A DNA stretch of 64,000 bases, taken from assembly GCF_009469595.2 (NCBI RefSeq), contig NZ_SSXV01000018.1:35227-99226 (forward strand). The letters run 5' to 3'. The stretch is from Thauera sp. 2A1. Its GTDB lineage: Bacteria > Pseudomonadota > Gammaproteobacteria > Burkholderiales > Rhodocyclaceae. The notes beneath the pieces are model-generated. The model saw only the letters and a program-made list of their open reading frames with translations, was not told where the DNA came from and ran no database searches. Both the position numbers and the translations under genes were made by a program. Shown here piece by piece: positions 35,416 through 44,464 of this stretch. Positions within the stretch are counted from its first letter, which is position 1. Every line of letters starts with the position of its first letter.

Positions 35416-35588
35416 GCATCGGAGTGTAGTGCAATGATTGCCCCACTTCAACGCCGCTGCTTCGGTTGGTCATCCGCGGAGAGGCCCAGCCAGGCCCACA
35501 TTATCCGCTTCGATGAGCAGACTGCCGAATAGGCGACCCGCCCGCGCAGAGCCAGGAAGGTCTCCGCAAAGAATCAGGCAACAGGGCA

Positions 35589-36011
35589 TCAACCGTTGAA
35601 AGGATTGCGGACGGTCAGGCCATCGAGCACCAGACCGTCCTGCAAGTCCTCGGTGTAAAGCACTTGGGCGCCGGCGTTCTGTGCCGCGGCGCAAATCAGC
35701 GCGTCATAAAGCGATAACCGATACCGCTCCGCGAGATACAGCGCGCGTTCATGGACGGGGAGCATGAGCGGCAGCACCTCGCAGCAGGCTTTCACCGCGT
35801 CGAGCAGCTCGCGGACCTCGGGCCAGGGCAGCTTCAGCTTGCGCAGACAGACGGACGCGGCCTCATTCAGTACCTGCACACTGACCAGGCCGCCTTGTGC
35901 CAGCAGCGCCTCGGCCGTGTTCGCCTTCGCCTCGTCCGCCGACAACAGGTAGAGCACCACGTTGGTGTCGAGAAACACCCGCTGGGTTGGTTCAGCGCTC
36001 GCGGTCGGCAT
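35589..36011 (-). CDS. PIN-domain toxin (VapC-like)
   Basis: 140 residues from ATG 36011, overlapping the antitoxin by 20 bp. The PIN nuclease acidic quartet is visible: D in FLDTNVVLYLL, E in VLNEAASVC, and D in YRLSLYDALICAAAQ with TEDLQDG at the end. These bind Mg and cut RNA, often initiator or other tRNAs. It pairs with the AbrB/MazE-type protein upstream. Confidence 0.85.
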   Translation of the reverse strand: MPTASAEPTQRVFLDTNVVLYLLSADEAKANTAEALLAQGGLVSVQVLNEAASVCLRKLKLPWPEVRELLDAVKACCEVLPLMLPVHERALYLAERYRLSLYDALICAAAQNAGAQVLYTEDLQDGLVLDGLTVRNPFNG

Positions 36012-36234
36012 CGTTGGCCTCGAGGCGGTCGAAACGGAAATCCGCAGGAAGCCGGCCACGCAGGCGGCGAAGGCGGGTCAGCAGTTCCTGTGGCGGCGTC
36101 TTGCGCGCGACCTCGAGCGAGCGCTCACCGACGACATGCAGCTCGATCTCCTCCCCTTCCGTCAGGTCCAACGCCTGAACGACCGCGGCAGGCAAGCGAA
36201 CGGCGAGCGAATTGCCCCATTTGGCGACCTGCAT
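35992..36234 (-). CDS. AbrB/MazE-type antitoxin
   Basis: 80 residues. It starts with the swapped-hairpin DNA-binding fold MQVAKWGNSLAVRLPAAVVQ, ALDLTEGEEIELHVVGERSL, followed by a C-terminal toxin-binding tail. It represses its operon and neutralises the PIN toxin. A perfect inverted repeat lies just upstream (36251-36276). Confidence 0.88.
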   Translation of the reverse strand: MQVAKWGNSLAVRLPAAVVQALDLTEGEEIELHVVGERSLEVARKTPPQELLTRLRRLRGRLPADFRFDRLEANDADRER

Positions 36235-36250
36235 GGCTGCACCTCATCAA

Positions 36251-36276
36251 GATATACAAAGCAAAACAAGTATATC
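36251..36276 (-). promoter_or_regulatory. Operator of the AbrB/PIN toxin-antitoxin operon
   Basis: GATATAC and GTATATC separated by 12 bp, in an unusually AT-rich stretch 17 bp upstream of the antitoxin ATG. The layout fits an autoregulatory operator overlapping the promoter. Confidence 0.6.
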
Positions 36277-36361
36277 CATAAAAGCTGGCGCCAAGAGCAG
36301 GCAGGTCGTGCGGGGACGCGCGAAGATTGTTGCAGTCCAAGCGCGGGACGCTTCGGCTGGA

Positions 36362-36793
36362 TCAGCCCGCGACCGCCGCCAGTATCCGCGACCGCGTCGC
36401 CACGATCTTCCACGCCCCGTCGATGCGGCGATACTCGTCGTCGTACATCACACCGAGCCGGCGGGTGGCGCCGGATTCGGCGTCGAGGTTGAAGTAGGAC
36501 AGCGCCCAGCGCCCGCGCGCATGGTCATCGCAGAGCAGCTCGATCTCGGGGTTCGCGCCGTGGTGGCTGTCGCGCACGCGCGGGTGGCAGGCGAGCGACT
36601 GGTAGAGGGCGACGAAGCTGTCGCGGTCCTCGAAGCGGCCGACGGCCTCGTAGTCGACCAGGATCGGGCCGCTGGCGAAGCAGTCGCGGATGGTCTCGAC
36701 TTCCTTGAGGTCGCAGGCGTTCAGGTAGCGGTGCTTGAGCTGGCGGATCGCTTCCAGCGCCTCGAGCCGCGCAATGCGTTGTTCAAGCGTCAT
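36362..36793 (-). CDS. SnoaL/NTF2-like protein
   Basis: 143 residues: N-terminal helix LEQRIARLEALEAIRQLKHR, a cone-shaped NTF2 fold with D/H residues lining the pocket (DSHHGANPEIELL), and a final strand (WKIVATRSRILA). The fold includes ketosteroid isomerase, dehydratases and cyclases; the specific reaction is not evident. Last gene of the hsaC-headed operon, 12 bp after an SDR. Confidence 0.75.
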   Translation of the reverse strand: MTLEQRIARLEALEAIRQLKHRYLNACDLKEVETIRDCFASGPILVDYEAVGRFEDRDSFVALYQSLACHPRVRDSHHGANPEIELLCDDHARGRWALSYFNLDAESGATRRLGVMYDDEYRRIDGAWKIVATRSRILAAVAG

Positions 36794-36805
36794 CGCCCCG
36801 CTCCC

Positions 36806-37693
36806 TCAGCTCACTCGCGCCGGATGGAAGGCGCACGGCGCGCCGAGGATGTTGCGCCAGGTCGGCGGCTCGCGGCCGTCCTCGTCGCGCACGCCATAGC
36901 GCTGCGCGAGCTCGGCGACGATCTGGGTGCGCACGGTCAGCGCGGCCCGGTCCGGATCGCGCCACAGCGCATGGATGACGCGGCCGACGAACTGCGGGCT
37001 TTCGCTGCGCGCCATGAAGTCGCCGTAGGCGTCGCCGCGCAGCCGGGCGGCGATCTCGGTGCGTTCGGTGCGCTGCACGCCCAGCCAGAGCGAGACCGCC
37101 GCCACGCCGGTGCCCTCGAAATCCACCGCCATGTCGGCCGCCATCTTGTCGCAGCCGGCCTTCTGCGCGCCGTAGGCGGGGCCGTGCATGTAGCAGCCGG
37201 CGCCGTAGGAGGAGGTGAACGCGACCAGCGCCCTCCCCGCCTGCAGCAGCAGCGGCGCGGCGTACCAGGCGGCGACGTAGTTCGAGCGCAGGCCGACGCC
37301 GAACATGTCGGCCTGGGCGAGCGGCTTGGTCCAGAACGGGCCGGGATCGATCAGGCTGTCGTCGATGCACAGCGCGTTGTTCACCAGGATGTCGAGGCGG
37401 CCCTGCTCGCGCTCGATGCGCTCGAACAGCGCCTTCACCTGGGCGTCGTCGCCATGGTCGCAATGCACCGCGATGCCCTGCCCGCCCGCGGCGGTGACCG
37501 CGGCGGCGGCGTCGTGGATGGTGCCGTGCAGCGGCGTGTCGCCGATGCGCGATGCGCCGTCGGTGGTGCTGCGCCCGGTGACGAAGACCGTCATGCCGGC
37601 CGCGCCGAGCGCTTCGGCCACGCCCCGGCCCACGCCGCGGCTGGCGCCGGTGACGACCGCAACGCCTGCCGCAGCGGCTTGGGATGTGCTCAT
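36806..37693 (-). CDS. SDR family oxidoreductase (DHRS1-like)
   Basis: 295 residues from ATG 37693 (AAGGAG at 5 bp). It has GASRGVGRGVAEAL, VNNALCID in place of NNAG, catalytic Ser in AFTSSYGAG and Tyr/Lys in PAYGAQKAG. The long C-terminal part (RNILGAPCAFHPARVS) is unlike the short classical SDRs and resembles DHRS1-type enzymes. It is twelfth in the operon. Substrate unknown. Confidence 0.82.
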   Translation of the reverse strand: MSTSQAAAAGVAVVTGASRGVGRGVAEALGAAGMTVFVTGRSTTDGASRIGDTPLHGTIHDAAAAVTAAGGQGIAVHCDHGDDAQVKALFERIEREQGRLDILVNNALCIDDSLIDPGPFWTKPLAQADMFGVGLRSNYVAAWYAAPLLLQAGRALVAFTSSYGAGCYMHGPAYGAQKAGCDKMAADMAVDFEGTGVAAVSLWLGVQRTERTEIAARLRGDAYGDFMARSESPQFVGRVIHALWRDPDRAALTVRTQIVAELAQRYGVRDEDGREPPTWRNILGAPCAFHPARVS

Positions 37694-37773
37694 GGGTTCT
37701 CCTTCATCGACAGCCGCCGCAGGGTGCAATCACCGCCCGCGCAGGGCGGGTGATGTCGAGTGCAGGACCGGCC

Positions 37774-39342
37774 TCAGGCCAGCGCCGGCGGGCGGCGATC
37801 TGCCCACGGCGCGGCCTTTTCGAGTTGCGCGGCGAGCGCGATCAGGCGCGCCTCGCCGCCATAGGGGGCGGCGAACTGCACGCCGATCGGCAGCCCTTCC
37901 GCACTCCAGTGCAGCGGCACCGACATCGCCGGCAGGCCGGTCATGTTGAACATCGAGGTGAAGGCCGAGGCCTGCACCGCATTGCGCGCGAAATCCTCGA
38001 AGGGCTGGTCGAGCGACAGCTCGCCGAGCTTCGGCGGCAGTGCGGCAGTGGTCGGCGACAGGATCAGGTCGTAGCGCGCGAACAGCTCGTCGAGAACGCG
38101 TGCGCCGCGGTCGAAGACGTTGCGCGCGGCGAGGATCTGCTCCGCAGTGTAGGTCTTGGCCTTCTGCATGCTGCGCCAATCGATGGGCTCGAATTCGTCC
38201 TCGCGCCCCTCGCGGCCGATCGCCTTCTCGCGCTCGCGTACGGAGTACAACATGCCGCTGGAGGTGACGACGCCCATGCTGCCCGCCATTTCGAGAAACG
38301 GCAGCGCCGACAGGTCGATCGGCTCGACGTGGTGTCCCAGGCCGGCGCACAGCGTGGCGGCCTTGTTCGATGCCTCCAGGCATTCCGGGTGAACGCCGCT
38401 GCCGAACAGATTGGTCTGGAACAGCCCGATCCTGAGACCGCGAGGCGCCTTCGCCAAGGCCGCGAGCAGGTCGGCCGTCGGTGGCGCAGTGCGCGTGCCC
38501 GCCTCGGGGCCCTGGCTGAGCTGCATCAGCAGCGCGGTGTCGCGCACGCTGCGGCTGATCACGTTGGTCACGGACAGGCCGAGCCAGCTCTCGAGCACGC
38601 GCGGCCCCATCGGCATCAGGCCGCGGCTGGGCTTGAGCCCGAACAGGCCGCAGTGCGAAGCCGGGATGCGGATCGACCCGCCGCCATCGCTCGCATGCGC
38701 GGCCGGCAGCACGCCCGCGGCAATCGCGGCGGCGGAGCCGCCGGACGAACCGCCGGTGCTGCGCTCGAGATTCCACGGGTTGCGCGTGAGTCCGAACAGG
38801 CGCGACTCGGTGGTGCCGGTCTGGCCGAATTCGGGCGAGGTGAGCTTGGCGAAGATGTTGAGTCCGGCCGCCTGGTAGCGCTGCACCAGAGTGGAGTCGT
38901 AGTCGGCGACCGCATCCTTGAAGAACGCGCAGCCGTTGGTCGTCACCGTCCCCTTGAGGGCGACGCCCAGATCCTTCAGTGCGAAAGGCACGCCGGCAAG
39001 CGGCGCACGTGCCTCGCGTTCGGCCCGCCCGGCACCGTCAAGCTGGCGTGCGAGCTCGCGTGCGCGGTCGAAATGCCGTGCAGCCACCGCATTGATCGCG
39101 GAGTACGCCTCGGCGCGTGCGATCGCTGCTTCCAGCACTTCGCCGGGCTTGACGTCTCCGCGCCGGATGCGGCGTGCGATCTCGGTTGCATCCCAGCGCT
39201 CGTAATCCGGCAGGGGCAGCGCCGAGCCCGTCCCTGCGGCGGCCGGCGAAGCCATGCCCAGACCGGTGACGGCGGCACCACCGAGCGCGGCGCCCGCCTT
39301 CAGGAATTCTCTGCGCCCCTGCGCCACGGCCCGTTCGCTCAC
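37774..39342 (-). CDS. Tat-exported amidase-signature enzyme
   Basis: 522 residues. The twin-arginine signal GRREFLKAGAALGGAAVTGL is followed by a hydrophobic stretch ending ASPAAA. The Ser-cisSer-Lys triad can be placed as K123 (ALKDLG), S199 (STGGSSGGS) and S223 (DGGGSIRIPAS). The family hydrolyses amides and some esters. It is odd as a predicted periplasmic enzyme in an operon for cytosolic ring degradation. It might deconjugate an amino-acid-linked (bile-salt-type) substrate before uptake, which is speculation. It follows the SDR at 39344 with 1 bp between them. Confidence 0.85.
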   Translation of the reverse strand: MSERAVAQGRREFLKAGAALGGAAVTGLGMASPAAAGTGSALPLPDYERWDATEIARRIRRGDVKPGEVLEAAIARAEAYSAINAVAARHFDRARELARQLDGAGRAEREARAPLAGVPFALKDLGVALKGTVTTNGCAFFKDAVADYDSTLVQRYQAAGLNIFAKLTSPEFGQTGTTESRLFGLTRNPWNLERSTGGSSGGSAAAIAAGVLPAAHASDGGGSIRIPASHCGLFGLKPSRGLMPMGPRVLESWLGLSVTNVISRSVRDTALLMQLSQGPEAGTRTAPPTADLLAALAKAPRGLRIGLFQTNLFGSGVHPECLEASNKAATLCAGLGHHVEPIDLSALPFLEMAGSMGVVTSSGMLYSVREREKAIGREGREDEFEPIDWRSMQKAKTYTAEQILAARNVFDRGARVLDELFARYDLILSPTTAALPPKLGELSLDQPFEDFARNAVQASAFTSMFNMTGLPAMSVPLHWSAEGLPIGVQFAAPYGGEARLIALAAQLEKAAPWADRRPPALA

Positions 39343-39343
39343 C

Positions 39344-40219
39344 TCAGCTCCCCCACACTTTCTGCGCAGGCACCGCCTGCTTCATGAGTTCGTCGACCAT
39401 CGCGCCGGCCTCGACCGGCGTCAGGCGCGCGCCCTTGTCTTTCTGCGGGCCGGTACGCCAGCCGTCGCACACCGAGATGCGCCCACCCTGGCTCTCGAAC
39501 ACTTGGCCGGTGACGTGCGAGGACTGTTCGCTGCCCAGCCACACCACCAGCGGGGCGACGTTCTCCGCCGCCCAGGCGTCAAAGCCGGTCTCGGGCGCCT
39601 TGACCACGTCGGGCATCGCGCTCTCGGTCATCGAGGTGCGCGCGGCCGGGGCCAGCGCGTTGGCGGTGACGCCGTAGCGCGCCAGCTCGGAAGCCTGCAC
39701 CAGGGTGAGCGTGGCGATGCCGCCCTTGGCCGCGGAATAGTTCGACTGCCCGACCGAGCCCTGCAGGCCGGCGCCGGAACTGGTGTTGATGATGCGCGCG
39801 GCGATCTTGTTGCCGGCCTTGGCCTGGTCGCGCCAGCGCTTGCCGAGGATGTTGGCGAGACAGAAGTGGCCCTTCAGGTGCACCCGCATGACCTGGTCCC
39901 AATCGTCTTCCGACAGGCTGATGAACATGCGGTCGCGCAGGATGCCGGCGTTGTTGACCAGCACATGCACCTCGCCGAAGGCCGCCACGGCGGCGTCGAC
40001 GATCTGCTGCGCAGTGTCGATGCGGGTGATGTCGTCGGCGTTGGCGATCGCCTTGCCGCCCGCCGCGGTGATCTCGGCGACGACGGCGTCGGCTGCTTCC
40101 TTGCGGATGTCGTTGACCACCACGTTGCCGCCCTCGGCCGCGAAGGCCAGCGCATAGGCGCGGCCCAGACCGCCGCCGGCGCCGGTGATGATGACGGTGC
40201 GTCCTTCACAAATTCCCAT
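39344..40219 (-). CDS. SDR dehydrogenase (Rv3548c-like, ring C/D or side chain)
   Basis: 291 residues from ATG 40219 (GGAAGGGATCGAC upstream); a much longer frame through the thiolase is a shadow. It has MGICEGRTVIITGAGGGLGR, NNAGILRDRMF, NTSSGAGLQGSVGQSNYSAA-K and a C-terminal tail ending KVWGS. It resembles the 17-beta-HSD4-type 3-hydroxyacyl-CoA dehydrogenases and, from memory, mycobacterial Rv3548c in the cholesterol regulon. Probably oxidises a hydroxyacyl-CoA intermediate. Confidence 0.85.
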   Translation of the reverse strand: MGICEGRTVIITGAGGGLGRAYALAFAAEGGNVVVNDIRKEAADAVVAEITAAGGKAIANADDITRIDTAQQIVDAAVAAFGEVHVLVNNAGILRDRMFISLSEDDWDQVMRVHLKGHFCLANILGKRWRDQAKAGNKIAARIINTSSGAGLQGSVGQSNYSAAKGGIATLTLVQASELARYGVTANALAPAARTSMTESAMPDVVKAPETGFDAWAAENVAPLVVWLGSEQSSHVTGQVFESQGGRISVCDGWRTGPQKDKGARLTPVEAGAMVDELMKQAVPAQKVWGS

Positions 40220-40233
40220 GTCGATCCCTTCCC

Positions 40234-41397
40234 TTACAGCCGTTCGATGATGGTGACGTTGGCCTGGCCGCCGCCTTCGCACATGGTCTGCAGGCCATAG
40301 CGTCCGCCGCTGCGCTCCAGCTCGTGCAGCAGCGCGGTCATCAGGCGGGCGCCGGTGGCACCCAGCGGATGGCCGAGCGCGATGGCGCCGCCGTTGGGGT
40401 TCATGCGTGCGGGGTCGTAGTCGAGTTCCTTCTGCCAGGCCATGACGACCGAGGCGAAGGCCTCGTTGATCTCGACCACGTCGATGTCGCTCATGCGCAT
40501 GCCGGCCTTCTTGAGCGCGGCGCGGGTGGCGGGGATCGGCGCGGTGAGGTGCCAGATCGGGTCGTCGCCCATCACCGACAGGTGGTGGATGCGCGCGCGC
40601 GGGGTCAGCTTGTAGCGCTTGAGCGCGGCTTCCGACACCACCAGCAGCGCCGCGGACGCATCGCAGGTCTGGCTCGACACCGCGGCGGTGATCGACGGGT
40701 ACTCGGGGCCGACCGGTTCCAGCTCGGCCATCTTCTCCAGCGTGGACACGCGCGGCGTCTCGTCCTTCGTCACCCCCTCGAGGCCGACGATCTCGCGCTC
40801 GAAGCGGCCTTCGGCGATCGCGGCCAGCGCGCGGCGGTGGCTCTCGAGCGCATACACCTCCATGTCGCGGCGGCTGCACTGCCAGTGGTCGGCGATGCGC
40901 TGGGCGGAATAGAACTGGTTCACCGGCTGGTCGCCGAAGCGCGCCTTCCAGCCCTTGCTGCCCGAGAACGGGTCGGGAAAGCCGAGCGGCTGGCCGGCGA
41001 GCATGGCCGACGAGATCGGGATCTGGGTCATGGTCTGCACGCCGCCGACCGCGACCACGTCCTGGGTGCCGCTCATCACCGCCTGGGCGGCGAAGTGCAC
41101 CGCCTGCTGCGAGGAGCCGCACTGGCGGTCCACCGTGGTGCCGGGCACGTTCAGCGGCAGGCCGGCGGCCAGCCACGCGGTGCGCGCGATGTCGCCCGCC
41201 TGCGAGCCGATGGTGTCGACGCAGCCGAAGATCACGTCGTCGTACTCGTCGGCGGGAATGGCGTTGCGCTCGACCAGCGCCTTCAGGACATGCGCACCGA
41301 GGTCGATCGCATGCACGTGGGACAGACCGCCCTTGCGCTTGCCGGTGGGGCTGCGCAGGGCATCGACGATGTAGGCTTGATTGGAGGCTTGCGCCAT
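40234..41397 (-). CDS. fadA6: FadA6-like thiolase
   Basis: 387 residues from ATG 41397 (GAGGA at 6 bp; an ATG 6 bp earlier abuts the ribosome site). The nucleophile C93 is in TTVDRQCGSSQQA; GGAIALGHPLGATGARL and TMCEGGGQANV complete the catalytic triad. In mycobacteria FadA6 is the thiolase of ring C/D degradation. The neighbourhood (echA20, ipdC, ipdAB, acyl-CoA dehydrogenases) supports the same job. It starts 2 bp after the preceding dehydrogenase. Confidence 0.83.
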   Translation of the reverse strand: MAQASNQAYIVDALRSPTGKRKGGLSHVHAIDLGAHVLKALVERNAIPADEYDDVIFGCVDTIGSQAGDIARTAWLAAGLPLNVPGTTVDRQCGSSQQAVHFAAQAVMSGTQDVVAVGGVQTMTQIPISSAMLAGQPLGFPDPFSGSKGWKARFGDQPVNQFYSAQRIADHWQCSRRDMEVYALESHRRALAAIAEGRFEREIVGLEGVTKDETPRVSTLEKMAELEPVGPEYPSITAAVSSQTCDASAALLVVSEAALKRYKLTPRARIHHLSVMGDDPIWHLTAPIPATRAALKKAGMRMSDIDVVEINEAFASVVMAWQKELDYDPARMNPNGGAIALGHPLGATGARLMTALLHELERSGGRYGLQTMCEGGGQANVTIIERL

Positions 41398-41399
41398 CT

Positions 41400-42458
41400 T
41401 CATTCCTCGAAAGTGTGGCCGGGGCCGAGGGCCGCGCCCTCGACCAGGATGGCGTCGGCGACGCGCGCCTTGTGGAAACCGCGGTCGCCCCAGGACGCAT
41501 CGAGCGCCCAGGCGCGCTTCATGAACATCTGCAGATCGACTTCCCAGGTGTAGCCCATCGCGCCATGCACCTGGATGCCGTGGCGTGCGGCCAGCCAGGC
41601 GGCCTCGCCGCAGGCGAGCTTGGCGTGCGAGACGCGCGCATCGACACCGGCCTCGCCGTGGGCGAGCGCGTAGGCGGCGCGGTACAGCACCGGCTTGGCG
41701 AACTCGATCTTGGTGGCGACGTCGGCCAGATGGTGCTTGACGGCCTGGAAGCTGCCGATCGACTTGCCGAACTGCTTGCGCTGGGCGACATAGTCGACCG
41801 ACAGGTCGAGCATGCGCTGTGCCAGGCCGAGCAGCTGGCCGGCGGCCGACAGCACGCCGCGGTTGAGCGTCTGCGCCCACAGCGCGCGACCGCTCTCGCC
41901 GTCGGCGATCAGGGTGGCGGCGGCCGGCGTCCAGCGCACGCGCGCCAGGCGGCGCGACAGGTCGATGCTGGGGTTGGCCTCGACCTCGACCTGCTCGCGC
42001 GGCACGGCATGCACCGCGTCGCCGTCGGCGAGCAGCAGCAGGTTGGCCGGGTTGGCGTCGGCCACCAGCGGGTTGACCGGATGGCCGACCGCGATGCGGA
42101 TGCTGCCCTCGGCGATGCGGCTGAGCCATTCCTCGCGCGACGCGGTGCCGGCAGGCAGCGCGGTGATGAGGCCGGCGGCGACGTAGGCGGCATCCGCAAG
42201 CGAATCCGGGAGGGCGTAGTAGCCGAGCTCCTGGGTCATCAGCGCCCAGGCGACATCGTCCATGCCCAGGCCGCCGCAGTCCTCGGGCACCGACAGCGCG
42301 GTCAGGCCCTGCTCGGCGATGTTCTTGCGCAGCTCGGGCGAGCGCCCGGTGTCGGTGTCCCAGATCTCGCGCAGCCGCTCGGGGGCGGCCTCGGTCATCA
42401 GGAAGCGGCTCACCGCCTCGCGGAAGGTGAGCTGGTCGTCGGTGAAGGTGAAGTCCAT
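41400..42458 (-). CDS. Acyl-CoA dehydrogenase, small partner subunit
   Basis: 352 residues. RKQFGKSIGSFQAVKHHLAD and HGAMGYTWEVDLQMFMKRAW identify it. It lacks the helix-G catalytic Glu (the region reads TLNRGVLS) and the YEGT loop. Together with the next gene it matches the unequal heterotetrameric acyl-CoA dehydrogenases of steroid degraders, such as IpdE1-IpdE2. It completes the FAD site and has no base of its own. 13 bp separate it from the catalytic partner. Confidence 0.85.
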   Translation of the reverse strand: MDFTFTDDQLTFREAVSRFLMTEAAPERLREIWDTDTGRSPELRKNIAEQGLTALSVPEDCGGLGMDDVAWALMTQELGYYALPDSLADAAYVAAGLITALPAGTASREEWLSRIAEGSIRIAVGHPVNPLVADANPANLLLLADGDAVHAVPREQVEVEANPSIDLSRRLARVRWTPAAATLIADGESGRALWAQTLNRGVLSAAGQLLGLAQRMLDLSVDYVAQRKQFGKSIGSFQAVKHHLADVATKIEFAKPVLYRAAYALAHGEAGVDARVSHAKLACGEAAWLAARHGIQVHGAMGYTWEVDLQMFMKRAWALDASWGDRGFHKARVADAILVEGAALGPGHTFEE

Positions 42459-42471
42459 GGCGGCCCCTTCC

Positions 42472-43641
42472 TTATTTCGGCAGGCCGAGCATGCGCTCGG
42501 CGATGATGTTGCGCTGGATCTCGTTGGTGCCGGCGTAGATCGGCCCGGCCTGGGCGAACAGGAAGCCGTCCAGCCAGCGCGCGGCCTCGACCGCCTCCGG
42601 GGCGTCGCCGGTGAGCTCGGCGAAGGGGCCGAGGATGCGCATCGCGGTCTCGTGCATCTTCAGGTCGAGCTCGGACCAGTAGATCTTGTTGGTGCTGGCC
42701 TCGGCGCCGATGCGGGCGCCCTTCGCCAGGCGGCCGACGGTGTGGTAGGCCGACAGCGCATAGGCCTCGGTGCCGGTCCAGGCTTCGATGACCGCGTCGC
42801 GGATGCTCGGGTCGCGGTCGGCAAGCTCGCGGTTCGCCTTGTAGAGCTCGACCAGCTTGCGCGCTGTGTATTGGAAGCGCGCCGGCGAGCGCAGCAGCAG
42901 CCCGCGCTCGAAGCCGGCGGTGGCCATCGCCACGTGCCAGCCCTGGCCCTCGTCACCGATGCGGTTCTCCACCGGCACCTTGACGTCGTCGAAGAAGATC
43001 TCGGCGAAGGCCTGCTTGCCGTTGAGCGCCTGGATCGGGCGGATGGTCACGCCCGGCGCGTCGAGCGGCACCGCGAGGTAGGACAGGCCGTGGTGGCGGC
43101 TCGAGCCCGGATCGCTGCGGAACAGGCCGAACAGCCAGTCGGCGAAGCTCGCCCGCGTCGACCAGGTCTTCTGGCCATTGACCACATAATGCGTGCCGTC
43201 GGCCGACAGGATGGCCTTGCTGGTGATCGCCGCCATGTCCGAGCCGGCATTGGGCTCGGACCAGCCCTGCGCCCACATGTCCTCGCTCGAGGCCATGCGC
43301 GGCAGGAAGCGCGCCTTCTGTTCCTCGGTGCCGAACTCGATCAGCGTCGGGCCGAGCAGCAACTGGCCGTTCTGGTTCACCCGCATCGGTGCGCCGGCGC
43401 CGTAGTACTCCTCCTCGAAGATCAGCCATTCGATGAGGTCGCAGCCGCGGCCGCCCAGGGCTTCGGGCCAGATCACCATCGACAGGCGCGCGTCGAACAG
43501 CTTGCTCTCCCATTCGCGGTGCTGCTCGAAGCCCTCGCGGGTGTCATAGCTGGCCAGCGGCTCGCGCGGCAGGTTGGCCGCGAGCCAGGCGCGCACTTCC
43601 TCGCGGAAGGCCTTCTGCCGGGGGGTGTAGGCGAGATCCAT
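42472..43641 (-). CDS. Acyl-CoA dehydrogenase, catalytic subunit (IpdE-like pair)
   Basis: 389 residues with MWAQGWSEPNAGSDMAAITS, NGQKTWSTRASFADWLFGLF and IYAGTNEIQRNIIAERMLGL. The base is probably E245 in TAGFERG, since the usual loop Glu is Ala. It is adjacent to the Glu-less subunit at 41400 and 7 bp from echA20. In mycobacteria a pair of this kind dehydrogenates the hydrindane ring acyl-CoA before ring D opening. This function is inferred from operon content. Confidence 0.87.
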   Translation of the reverse strand: MDLAYTPRQKAFREEVRAWLAANLPREPLASYDTREGFEQHREWESKLFDARLSMVIWPEALGGRGCDLIEWLIFEEEYYGAGAPMRVNQNGQLLLGPTLIEFGTEEQKARFLPRMASSEDMWAQGWSEPNAGSDMAAITSKAILSADGTHYVVNGQKTWSTRASFADWLFGLFRSDPGSSRHHGLSYLAVPLDAPGVTIRPIQALNGKQAFAEIFFDDVKVPVENRIGDEGQGWHVAMATAGFERGLLLRSPARFQYTARKLVELYKANRELADRDPSIRDAVIEAWTGTEAYALSAYHTVGRLAKGARIGAEASTNKIYWSELDLKMHETAMRILGPFAELTGDAPEAVEAARWLDGFLFAQAGPIYAGTNEIQRNIIAERMLGLPK

Positions 43642-43648
43642 GGTGTCC

Positions 43649-44401
43649 TCAGAACTTGGCTTCGCGTTTCTCGACGAAGGCGCGGCGGGTTTCCGCCGAG
43701 TCGGGGCTGGTGTAGGCCTGCAGCGTGAAGCCCTGCTCCCAGCGGTACTTGTCTTCCAGGTTGCCGTCCTCGATGCCGTTCAGCGCCTCCTTGGCGATGC
43801 GGATCATGGCCGGGCTCTTCTCGGCGATCTTGCGGGCGATCTCGAGCGCGGCGCCGCGCAGCTCGGCCTTGGTCACGACGCGCTCGATGAAACCGTAGCG
43901 CTCGGCTTCGCGTGCGCCGATCTTCTCGCCGGTGAAGAACAGGTAGCGCACCTTCTGCACCGGGAACAGGCGCTGCAGGTGGGCGCCGCCACCCATGGCG
44001 CCGCGATCGACCTCGGGCAGCGCGAAGGTCGCGCAGTCGGAGGCGACCACGATGTCGGCCGCGCCGGTGATGCCGATGCCGCCGCCGAGCACGAAGCCGT
44101 GCACCGCGACGATGACCGGCACCGGGTTGCGGTGCACCGCCTTGAAGGTGGCGTAGTTGCCGCCGTTGACCGCGACGATGCGCTCGGGATGGGCGTCGAG
44201 TTCCTTGATGTCCACACCCGCGCAAAAACCGCGGCCCTCGGCGCGGATCACGATCACGCGCACCTCCGGGTCGTGGCCGAGCTCGTCGATGCGGTGCGCG
44301 AGCGCGAACCACTCGCTGCTGTCGAGCGCATTGACCGGCGGCTTGTTGATGACGAGTTCGGCAATGCCGCCCTCGATGATGGTCTGGAAGGCCTGGCTCA
44401 C
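43649..44401 (-). CDS. echA20: EchA20-like crotonase (ring D hydrolase)
   Basis: 250 residues. It strongly resembles mycobacterial EchA20 as I recall it: KPPVNALDSSEWFALA, IVIRAEGRGFCAGVDIKELD, HGFVLGGGIGITGAADIVVA, FALPEVDRGAMGGGAHL and EGNLEDKYRWEQGFTLQAY-like C-terminus (read here DGNLEDKYRWEQGF). EchA20 hydrolytically opens ring D of the HIEC-CoA intermediate before IpdAB opens ring C. Located between the dehydrogenase pair and ipdC. Confidence 0.85.
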   Translation of the reverse strand: MSQAFQTIIEGGIAELVINKPPVNALDSSEWFALAHRIDELGHDPEVRVIVIRAEGRGFCAGVDIKELDAHPERIVAVNGGNYATFKAVHRNPVPVIVAVHGFVLGGGIGITGAADIVVASDCATFALPEVDRGAMGGGAHLQRLFPVQKVRYLFFTGEKIGAREAERYGFIERVVTKAELRGAALEIARKIAEKSPAMIRIAKEALNGIEDGNLEDKYRWEQGFTLQAYTSPDSAETRRAFVEKREAKF

Positions 44402-44464
44402 GTTATCGGGCTCCGTTGGGTCTCTTGTCGGGTCTGGGGTTGCGGTGGGGCGCGGGCTGCGCGC

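Noticed and set aside
37729..37754. Hairpin ATCACCGCCC/GGGCGGGTGAT between the amidase and SDR genes.
   Set aside because: It has no T run on either strand and sits inside an apparently continuous operon; it may affect mRNA stability but I cannot call it a terminator.
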